This document shows, piece by piece, positions 45,245 through 52,215 of a stretch of DNA of 61,277 bases. A program made the translations under genes and the position numbers. The notes under the pieces were generated by a model, which was given only the letters and a program-made list of their open reading frames with translations, did no database searches and was not told the DNA's origin. The stretch covers positions 1-61,277 of the forward strand of contig CAMVTS010000006.1 of NCBI GenBank assembly GCA_947170465.1, written 5' to 3'. Origin of the DNA: an uncultured Clostridia bacterium. GTDB lineage: Bacteria > Bacillota > Clostridia > Oscillospirales > Acutalibacteraceae. How positions within the stretch are numbered: the stretch's first letter is position 1; the number at the start of each line of letters is the position of its first letter.

Positions 45245-46564
45245 TTAAGCTTCGCTTTTGACAATGCGCTTGGTGCGCCACTTGCCGCTTTTCCAGCGTA
45301 TCAGCATGAGGATACCGCGGATAACTTCATCCGCCGCAAGCGCTATCCACAAGCCGTAGATGCCCATACCGGCAACAACCGCCAGCAGGTACGAGCACAG
45401 CACGCTGACGCTCCAGTTGGAGAATATCGCGCAGGCTGTCGGAAAATACACATCGCCTGAACCGCGCAGACAGGCGATTAAAACAAGGTTGGTCGTTCTG
45501 CCCCATTCGAGCAGGCAGTTTATCAGCAGAATATGCATACCGAGCTCTATGACCTCGGCGTTGTCGGTGAAGATACGCAAAAGCGGCTCCCGGAAGCATA
45601 CGCCGACGGCACAGGCAGCAGCCGTAATCATCAGCGCCGTTCGGTAGGAGCGCAAGCCCTGACGGTACGCCTTGTCAAATTCCTTCGCGCCGACGCGATG
45701 GCCTGTCATTATCTGCGACGCCTGACCGATGGACACGGCGAAGAGATAAAAGAACATGGTGATGTTCTGGACGTAGGTTTTCGTTATCAACTCATTCTCG
45801 CTCAGAAAACGGAGCACAATGGAGGTTATCACCAGCTGCGAGAGGTTATAGAGAAAGGTTTCCAGAGCGGACGGCACGCCGATTTTGAGAATAGCGAGCA
45901 GCTTATCCTTTGGAAACGGGTTGAGCAGCTTGAAAACGGAAATGCGCTCGACCTTCCGGAACAGGATAATCGCCAGCGCGATACCGCCCAGAATCCGGCA
46001 TATGCTCGTGGCAATCGCCACGCCGGTCACGCCTAAATGAGGCACCAGCAGCATATCCAGCAGGGTGTTCATCACGTTCATGCCGACGGTGACGTACATG
46101 GAAATCTTCGTCAGTCCGTGGTTGCGGATGATGACCGACACGACTCCCAAAAACGCCTGCACAAACATCATGCTGCCGACAATCGTGAGGTACCGGCTGC
46201 CGAAATCGAGAATCTTGCCGGTCGCGCCGATAAAGGAGAGAACCGGACGGCAGAAAAAGACAAAAATCATGCTGATAACCAGACCGAACGCCACCTGCAG
46301 CGTGATGGACAGCGCTGCCACCTGGGAGGCGTCCGTCCGCTTTTTTGCGCCGAGGTACTGAGAAATCATCACGGCGGTCGCCGAGGAAATCACGGTAAAG
46401 ACAATCGTGACAATCGACACTGCCTGATTCGCGGTATTGACCGCAGACGCGGCTAAGTCGTCGTAGCCGCTGAGAATAAATACGTCGATAAAGCCCAGCA
46501 GCATGAATAATGCCGTCTCGATAAATATCGGCCAGGCGAGGTTGAAAAGCTTCATTTCTTTCAT
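45245..46564 (-). CDS. MATE-family multidrug/sodium exporter
   Basis: This protein of about 439 residues has twelve membrane helices in two homologous halves, each starting with a NLAWPIF or GVPSALETF type segment. MATE proteins export cationic drugs or metabolites using sodium or proton gradients. The ATG at 46564 has AGGA upstream, preferred over a TTG two codons earlier. The substrate cannot be inferred. Confidence 0.93.
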   Translation of the reverse strand: MKEMKLFNLAWPIFIETALFMLLGFIDVFILSGYDDLAASAVNTANQAVSIVTIVFTVISSATAVMISQYLGAKKRTDASQVAALSITLQVAFGLVISMIFVFFCRPVLSFIGATGKILDFGSRYLTIVGSMMFVQAFLGVVSVIIRNHGLTKISMYVTVGMNVMNTLLDMLLVPHLGVTGVAIATSICRILGGIALAIILFRKVERISVFKLLNPFPKDKLLAILKIGVPSALETFLYNLSQLVITSIVLRFLSENELITKTYVQNITMFFYLFAVSIGQASQIMTGHRVGAKEFDKAYRQGLRSYRTALMITAAACAVGVCFREPLLRIFTDNAEVIELGMHILLINCLLEWGRTTNLVLIACLRGSGDVYFPTACAIFSNWSVSVLCSYLLAVVAGMGIYGLWIALAADEVIRGILMLIRWKSGKWRTKRIVKSEA

Positions 46565-46662
46565 GGGCAATCCTGATTTCTGTAGTAGTATAATTGTATT
46601 ATACTATTCCGTTACAGCGAAATCTATGCTAAATCTGCCTTATTCTTGACACAAAACGGCGA

Positions 46663-46692
46663 AAAGCGGCAGCCTGTTGCAGGACTGCCGCC
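46663..46692 (-). terminator. Terminator of the dockerin-PLP gene
   Basis: GCGGCAG and CTGCCGC (46667-46692) form a stem extended by GG/CC, followed on the minus strand by TTTTC. It lies 16 bp past the stop. Confidence 0.8.
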
Positions 46693-46708
46693 GGTGTTCT
46701 ATGAATAT

Positions 46709-48358
46709 TTAATATGCCTCTACGACGTTGCCCAAGCCGTATACGTCCTCTTTTGCCTTTTCGATTGCCTTCGGCATCAAAGCGAGCATTTCATCGACCT
46801 CTTCCTCGGTGTTGTAAATACCGAAGCTGACGCGAATCATGCCGGGCGTGTTCATGTCGCCGCAGTTTTCAAAGCGCGTCAGGGAATCGTCCGAAATACC
46901 CATCAGCCGCCACACGTAGGGATTTGCGCAGAACGCGCCGCGTCTGGTAGCAACGCCACCCAGCTTGCTCATTTCCTGGGCGAGCAGATATGAATTGGTA
47001 TCGGTGAAATTGAAGGTGACAACGCCGACTCTGTCGCTGATGTTCTCAGAATCGCCGTAGATGACAACGTTGGGCAGCTTTTTGAGTCCGTCAATCAGGC
47101 GCTTGTTGAGCTTCTGCTCATGCGCCTGGATATCGTCAAAGCCGACCTCGCTGAGAATGTCAATCGCCTTGCCCATGCCGATAACGCCGGGATAGTTCGG
47201 AGAACCGGCTTCGTATCGGGCAGGCGCTTCCTTGTAGGTCTCCCAAGTATCGCCGACAATCTTGATGGTGCCGCCACCGTAAAATTCGGGCATGTGCTCG
47301 TTGAGCACGTCGGTCAGTCCGACAACCGCGCCGCCGCCATAGGGCGAATACATCTTGTGTGCGGAGAATACCAGAAAATCAACGTTTTCGTCAGGCGTTA
47401 CGCCCAGCATGGAAAACTGACGGTGAGCGACAATCTGTGCGCCGTCGACAATCAGCTTCGCATTGTGCTTATGCGCCAGCTTGGCGACGCGGTGAACGTC
47501 GGTCACGTAGCCGGTGACATTGGAGGCGGCAGTAACGGAAACGTACTTTGGCTTTACCTTTCCGAGCATCAATTCAAGCTGGGTATAATCCACTCTGCCC
47601 TTATCGTCCACCTCGGCATAGTAGACACGGCAGCGCTCGCGCCAGCTGAGGTCGTTGGCATGGTGCTCCATGCGCGTTGTCAGCACCCTGTCATCGTTAT
47701 TCTTGACAAGGGCGGAAGCGAGCTTGTTGAGTCCGTCGGTGGTGTTGTTGACGTAGAAGCAGGTGTACTGCTCCGGATCGGCGTTGACAAATTCCAGCAC
47801 CTTATCTCTGGTGGCGTTGTAGAGGTCGGTGGAATAGTCGGATTTCTGCGAGAAGCCGCGTCCGATAGAGCCGTACATTTCGAGCTTTTCATTGACCTCG
47901 TCCATGACGGGCTTGAGCGCCGGCGTGGTCGCCGCGTTATCAAAGTTAATCAGGGGCTTTTCGGTGCCGTCAGCGAGGGTGACGGGCTGGTTGAGTCCGA
48001 CTACATAGTTGCGGATGTTGTTGATGTTATAGGTCTTGCTCGGGTCGGGCTCAGTGGGGGTTACCTTGCCCTCCTGCACCGCAAGCAGCTGGATACGCGT
48101 CGCGTCGGAAATGTCCACCATTCCGTATCCCTTGACATTGGCTAAATCCAGATCATACTTGCCGTTGAAAAAGCCGTCTACCACTTTTTCGTTGCTGCTG
48201 AGAAAAAGCTGTACCAGCGTCGCGTCGGTGACGTCAACCTTCCAGTTACCGTCGACGTCACCCGTCAAAAACTGTTGAGCTGAGACGGTGAACGGCGCCG
48301 CTGAAACAATCATGGTTGCTGCAAGCGCTATGCCTGCGAGTTTTTTTATCATGCGCAT
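46709..48358 (-). CDS. Exported dockerin-bearing PLP enzyme, cysteine desulfurase-like (class V aminotransferase)
   Basis: This 549-residue protein has a signal peptide at 1-27 (cleavage probably after VSA). Residues 32-95 form a type I dockerin: loop one GDVDGNWKVDVTD keeps its calcium ligands, while loop two (NVKGYGMVDISD) has lost those at positions 1, 3 and 5. Residues about 135-540 are a complete SufS/CsdA-type domain with EHHAN at 231-235, D305 and Q308 in VDGAQ, Schiff-base K335 in SAHK and C477 in RRGAFCA. Such enzymes are normally cytosolic and provide sulfur; export on a dockerin is unexpected. A near-consensus promoter precedes it. The reaction outside the cell is unknown. Confidence 0.9.
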   Translation of the reverse strand: MRMIKKLAGIALAATMIVSAAPFTVSAQQFLTGDVDGNWKVDVTDATLVQLFLSSNEKVVDGFFNGKYDLDLANVKGYGMVDISDATRIQLLAVQEGKVTPTEPDPSKTYNINNIRNYVVGLNQPVTLADGTEKPLINFDNAATTPALKPVMDEVNEKLEMYGSIGRGFSQKSDYSTDLYNATRDKVLEFVNADPEQYTCFYVNNTTDGLNKLASALVKNNDDRVLTTRMEHHANDLSWRERCRVYYAEVDDKGRVDYTQLELMLGKVKPKYVSVTAASNVTGYVTDVHRVAKLAHKHNAKLIVDGAQIVAHRQFSMLGVTPDENVDFLVFSAHKMYSPYGGGAVVGLTDVLNEHMPEFYGGGTIKIVGDTWETYKEAPARYEAGSPNYPGVIGMGKAIDILSEVGFDDIQAHEQKLNKRLIDGLKKLPNVVIYGDSENISDRVGVVTFNFTDTNSYLLAQEMSKLGGVATRRGAFCANPYVWRLMGISDDSLTRFENCGDMNTPGMIRVSFGIYNTEEEVDEMLALMPKAIEKAKEDVYGLGNVVEAY

Positions 48359-48386
48359 GGTTATTTCTCCTTTTCTTTTTGACTCT

Positions 48387-48416
48387 ATTATAGCTAAAAA
48401 AGCGATGAAATGTCAA
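48387..48416 (-). promoter_or_regulatory. Strong promoter of the dockerin-PLP gene
   Basis: On the minus strand perfect TTGACA (48411-48416) and perfect TATAAT (48387-48392) with an 18-nt spacer, 28 bp before the ATG. Confidence 0.88.
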
Positions 48417-48429
48417 GCTGTTTTATAAG

Positions 48430-48465
48430 AAAAGTGAGCAGGCTGCCCGAACGGGCAGCCTGCTC
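48430..48465 (-). terminator. VTC-DUF4956 terminator
   Basis: GAGCAGGCTGCCC and GGGCAGCCTGCTC form a perfect 13-bp stem with a four-base loop (48436-48465). The minus-strand tail ACTTTTCTT follows. Confidence 0.92.
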
Positions 48466-48501
48466 TCAGGAGATGTTTATGAAAAAATGAGGTGAAAGCG
48501 A

Positions 48502-49194
48502 TTATAGACGGTTGCCTTCAAGCTGCGGCATCATGACGGCGATTTCGAGATTGCCGTTGCGGCAGCGGAGCTCGTCGATGAACTTCTGCACGTTGTCCTC
48601 GCTTGTCAGCTCGACGCGGTAAATCAGCTTGTAAAGGCTGCCCATGTTGGAGGTCTTGACGGTGAGGAGCTTGGCGTTGTGGGTGTATGCGGCGAATACG
48701 TCGTCAAATTCGTGCGCGTAATTCAAATCCTCGGGTACGGTGATTCTGAGGTCACGGACAAGGTCGTCTCTCTCCTTGAAGTGAATGAAGGAGGTGATGA
48801 ACATCACCAGGCAAATCAGTACAACAAAGATAATCGCGAGTCCGATATAGCCCATGGCGGTGGCAAGACCGGTTGCCATGGCGAGGAAGATGCCGACGAT
48901 TTCCTTGGCGGTTCCGGCCACGCTGCGGAAGCGTACCAGAGAGAACGCGCCCATGACCGCGACGCCGGTGCCGACGCTGCCGTTGACGAGCATAATCACG
49001 GTCTGAACAATGGCGGGAATCAGGAAGAGCGCCAGCAAAAAGCTCTTGCTCTGTTTGCTGCGGAAGCCGCTGGCAAGTGCTATCAGCGCGCCGAGCGCCA
49101 GCGATACGCCTGTGCAGATGAAGAAGATTTCAGGGGTGAAGGTTCCGGTGTAGATAGCTGTAAATAACTGATTAAGCACAATATTTTCCTCCAT
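48502..49194 (-). CDS. DUF4956 membrane protein
   Basis: This 230-residue protein has four membrane helices (about 20-150) with the conserved loop GAFSLVRFRSVAGTAKEI, then a cytosolic ferredoxin-like domain. DUF4956 genes are commonly paired with VTC-domain polyphosphate polymerase genes, as here. The biochemical role is unknown. The start overlaps the VTC gene by 23 nt, suggesting coupled translation. Confidence 0.9.
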   Translation of the reverse strand: MEENIVLNQLFTAIYTGTFTPEIFFICTGVSLALGALIALASGFRSKQSKSFLLALFLIPAIVQTVIMLVNGSVGTGVAVMGAFSLVRFRSVAGTAKEIVGIFLAMATGLATAMGYIGLAIIFVVLICLVMFITSFIHFKERDDLVRDLRITVPEDLNYAHEFDDVFAAYTHNAKLLTVKTSNMGSLYKLIYRVELTSEDNVQKFIDELRCRNGNLEIAVMMPQLEGNRL

Positions 49195-49894
49195 TCATTG
49201 TCATTTCGCGTTCGGTCATAATGCGGTAAGCGGTTCCGTATTTGGAAAAGGAACCGGGGAAGATTTCGAGCCGGTTGAGCGCGTCGGTCAGCCAGAGCGG
49301 CATGGAATTGAGTGATTTAATCTCCATAATGCAGCGGTCGGGCGGCAGAATGGTCTCGCCGTAGCTTCCCTTGGCTAAGTCGAGGTTCTCGGTGCGGAAA
49401 CGGACGTTCTTGTCAAAGGTAATCCGCAGCTCATGGTCGGTCTTGCTGTAAAAGGCGGTGCGGTCGTAGCCGATAAACATTCTCGGTCTGAGATTGCGGT
49501 AGCGCATCATCGTGTAGTCGATTTCACGCATAATCTGCGATTCGTTGGGCATCTCGCCTTCGTCGATGTAGGCCTTCGCTTCGGTGTAGCACAGCGTCTG
49601 GCGTCTCTTGTAGACAACGCCGCGGAATTTCTTCTTTAATTCCAGGAACACGCTGCCGTCCTTTTTGGGTGTGCCGTAGCTGCGCAGCCGGAGCTTTTCC
49701 TTGTAGGTCGGCTTGTCGAGCGAGTTGCGGATGAGCAGGTAATCGTCGGTGTCGAAATACAGACTGCAAACAGTGCTCTCGCCGTATTCGTCGGGCTTGA
49801 TATGCGCGTCTATCAGCTTCAGAAGCGCCGCTCTCTGTTTGAGCGTGATGATATATTTAATCTCTGTGCGTTCAAAGATGGTTTGTACTTTCAT
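49172..49894 (-). CDS. VTC-domain protein, polyphosphate polymerase-like
   Basis: This 240-residue tunnel-fold protein is related to the catalytic VTC4 domain. Basic strand motifs characteristic of triphosphate-tunnel proteins appear as RTEIKYII, KEKLRLRSYG and FLELKKKFRGVVYKRR (near 83-98), with acidic IMEIKS near the end. The activity may be polyphosphate synthesis or phosphate transfer. Together with DUF4956 it recurs near dockerin and CotH genes in ruminococci, from general knowledge; no CotH gene is here. Confidence 0.87.
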   Translation of the reverse strand: MKVQTIFERTEIKYIITLKQRAALLKLIDAHIKPDEYGESTVCSLYFDTDDYLLIRNSLDKPTYKEKLRLRSYGTPKKDGSVFLELKKKFRGVVYKRRQTLCYTEAKAYIDEGEMPNESQIMREIDYTMMRYRNLRPRMFIGYDRTAFYSKTDHELRITFDKNVRFRTENLDLAKGSYGETILPPDRCIMEIKSLNSMPLWLTDALNRLEIFPGSFSKYGTAYRIMTEREMTMNGGKYCA

Positions 49895-50002
49895 TGTGTT
49901 TGCCCCCTTTGCTTTTGTTGTCTGTAGTATAAAGCCGAAAACTTAAAAAACACTGAAAAAGAAAAAATTTTTTCAAAAAACTTTTTTCATGATTTTTTCA
50001 GC

Positions 50003-50031
50003 TTGCTCATTATACTGATAGATGATACAAT
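50003..50031 (+). promoter_or_regulatory. Promoter of response regulator-histidine kinase pair 1
   Basis: TTGCTC (50003-50008), 17 nt and TACAAT (50026-50031) lie directly before the AAAAGGAGG ribosome site, so the leader is very short. Confidence 0.75.
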
Positions 50032-50052
50032 ATTAGAAAAGGAGGTTTCTCT

Positions 50053-50727
50053 ATGCAGATACTGATTGTTGAGGATGAAAAAAGGCTTGCCGAGGCGCTG
50101 AGAGAAATTCTGACGGCGCAGAAATACATGGCGGACGTGGTCTATGACGGCAACGACGGTCTGGACTACGGACTGAGCGGTATTTATGATTTGATTATAT
50201 TGGATATCATGCTTCCCTGCCGGGACGGCTTTGAGGTGGCGCATGAGCTGCGGCGCAAAAAAATCCAGACACCGATTCTTATGCTGACCGCCAAGGATAC
50301 CATCGGCGACAAGGTGTTCGGTCTGGACAGCGGCGCTGACGATTATATGACGAAGCCCTTCGCGCCGGAGGAGCTTTTGGCGCGCGTCAAGGCGCTGACA
50401 AGACGCAGAGGCGAGGTCATGCTGGACGAGACGGACTGCGGTGATTTCAATTTCAATGCTTCCACCAGCACGCTCTCCAAGGGCACAAAGTCGGTTCATC
50501 TCAATTTCAAGGAAGCCGAAATTCTCAAGCTGCTCATCGCCAACCGCGACATTATCCTCTCCAAAGAGGACATCATCACCAAGGTCTGGGGCTATGACTC
50601 CGACGCCGGCTCGAACAACGTGGAAGCCTACATTTCCTTTTTAAGAAGAAAGTTCCACTTTATCGGCTCCACGGCGGAGATTAAAACCGTCAAGAAGGTC
50701 GGCTACAGATTGGAGAACGGCGCATGA
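50053..50727 (+). CDS. OmpR/PhoB-family response regulator
   Basis: This 224-residue protein has a receiver domain (1-120) with acidic pair E7-D8, phospho-acceptor D51 and K in MLTAKD, then a winged-helix DNA-binding domain (about 130-222) ending KTVKKVGYRLE. Its gene overlaps that of the histidine kinase by 4 nt. It faces the VTC-DUF4956 genes, which may be targets. Confidence 0.95.
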   Translation: MQILIVEDEKRLAEALREILTAQKYMADVVYDGNDGLDYGLSGIYDLIILDIMLPCRDGFEVAHELRRKKIQTPILMLTAKDTIGDKVFGLDSGADDYMTKPFAPEELLARVKALTRRRGEVMLDETDCGDFNFNASTSTLSKGTKSVHLNFKEAEILKLLIANRDIILSKEDIITKVWGYDSDAGSNNVEAYISFLRRKFHFIGSTAEIKTVKKVGYRLENGA

Positions 50728-52013
50728 TTAAGAAGCTGCAATGGAGAATCATCTCCATTAATATGATTCTGATGGGCATTGTGATTGCCGCCGTCTGTAC
50801 GGCGCTCTGTGTGAACGCCTACACCCACGCCGTTGAGGAGCTGGAGCACGGTCTCAACGAGGTCATGGAACGGGACGGCAAGGGAAAGTTTATTCCGGAA
50901 GCCGGCGAGACCGGCGACACCCCTTTCCCCTTTGACAAAACGCAGAAGGAGCACTTTGAAGGCAAGCCCGATATCCGCGAAAACGCGCCGATGGAGATTT
51001 CCTCCTACGTCACGGTGGAGCTGGACGCAAGCGGCAGTATTCTGAACACCACGGAGCACAACGTCACGATTGACGAGGGGGATTTACAGGCTATCGCGCA
51101 AATCGTCAGCAAGGACAGCGCGCGCTCCGGTCAGCTCAGTGATTACGGCTTGATGTACGTCACAAGGCGCACCATGTCAGGCAGTCTGCTCTGCCTGGCA
51201 AGCACCGGCAGTCTCAACGATACACTGCGCAATTCCGTTCTGATGGCGGTCGCGCTGTTCTTCGGCAGCATGGTGATTGTCTTTCTGATAAGCCTTGGAC
51301 TGTCAAGGCTGGCGGTCAAGCCGGTCAAGCGCGCGTGGGAACAGCAGAAGCAGTTTATCGCGGACGCGTCACATGAGCTGAAAACGCCGCTGACGGTCAT
51401 TCTGGCGAATAACAATATCGTGATGTCCCATCCGGACGCCGCCGTCAAGGACGAACAGAAATGGCTGGAGAGCACCGAGGAAGAAGCCCAGCACATGAAA
51501 AGCCTGATTGACCAGATGCTCTTCCTCGCGAAAGCGGACGCAGGCGGCGTTCAGGCGGAAACAAGCGAGGTCAATTTCAGTGAAATCGCCGAGGGCACTT
51601 CGCTCAATTTTGAGCCGGTCGCCTTTGAAAAGGAAGTGCTCATTGATGCGGAAATCGCAGATAATGTGACGCTCGTCGGCAATCCGACGCAGCTCAATCA
51701 GCTGGCGCATATCCTGATTGACAACGCCGTCAAATACGCGGAGCCGTCGAGCAATATCAGAATTATTCTGAAAAAGAAAAATGATGCGGCGGAATTTGCC
51801 GTCAACAACCACGGCACGCCGATTTCAAAAGAAGATTTGCCTCATATTTTCGACCGCTTCTACCGCGCGGAAAAATCGCGGACAACCAAGGGCTACGGTC
51901 TGGGCTTGTCGATCGCGCAGAACATTGTGCAAAGCATGAACGGCAAACTGACCGTCCAGAGCGACGCGGAAAACGGCACGACATTTACCGCAACATTCAA
52001 GTTGAACACATAA
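50724..52013 (+). CDS. Sensor histidine kinase
   Basis: This 429-residue protein has membrane helices near 13-33 and 167-190 flanking an extracytoplasmic sensor region of about 130 residues. A HAMP-like linker follows, then the H box ADASHELKTP and an HATPase domain with DNAVKYA and GYGLGLSIAQNIV. The sensor domain is not recognised. Its stop codon TAA (52011-52013) borders directly on a family B element. Confidence 0.95.
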   Translation: MIKKLQWRIISINMILMGIVIAAVCTALCVNAYTHAVEELEHGLNEVMERDGKGKFIPEAGETGDTPFPFDKTQKEHFEGKPDIRENAPMEISSYVTVELDASGSILNTTEHNVTIDEGDLQAIAQIVSKDSARSGQLSDYGLMYVTRRTMSGSLLCLASTGSLNDTLRNSVLMAVALFFGSMVIVFLISLGLSRLAVKPVKRAWEQQKQFIADASHELKTPLTVILANNNIVMSHPDAAVKDEQKWLESTEEEAQHMKSLIDQMLFLAKADAGGVQAETSEVNFSEIAEGTSLNFEPVAFEKEVLIDAEIADNVTLVGNPTQLNQLAHILIDNAVKYAEPSSNIRIILKKKNDAAEFAVNNHGTPISKEDLPHIFDRFYRAEKSRTTKGYGLGLSIAQNIVQSMNGKLTVQSDAENGTTFTATFKLNT

Positions 52014-52170
52014 TACTAATACCTAATAAAAAGCAGACAATCTTTGCGGTCTATTTTCCGCAATACTGCGTTGTCGTCCTTGCAAGGCGCCAGCCTTGCC
52101 GCGTCCTTCGCCTTGTCTTGCGAAAAATATCCTCGCAAAATATAAGTCTACTTTCTATCAGGAATTAGTA
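52014..52170. mobile_element. Family B element, copy 2 (157 bp)
   Basis: It matches 30088-30244 at 156 of 157 positions by direct reading and has the same orientation relative to the upstream gene. TAA, the kinase stop codon, precedes it and TAA repeats immediately after (52171-52173). The kinase terminator lies beyond. Confidence 0.92.
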
Positions 52171-52178
52171 TAAAACAA

Positions 52179-52209
52179 GAACCGGCTCGGTGAGCCGGTT
52201 CTCTTTTTT
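52179..52209. terminator. Bidirectional terminator between kinase and pullulanase
   Basis: GAACCGGCTC, GGT and GAGCCGGTTC form a 10-bp stem with TCTTTTTT on the plus side and TTGTTTTAT on the minus side. It serves both converging genes. Confidence 0.92.
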
Positions 52210-52215
52210 GGTTGA

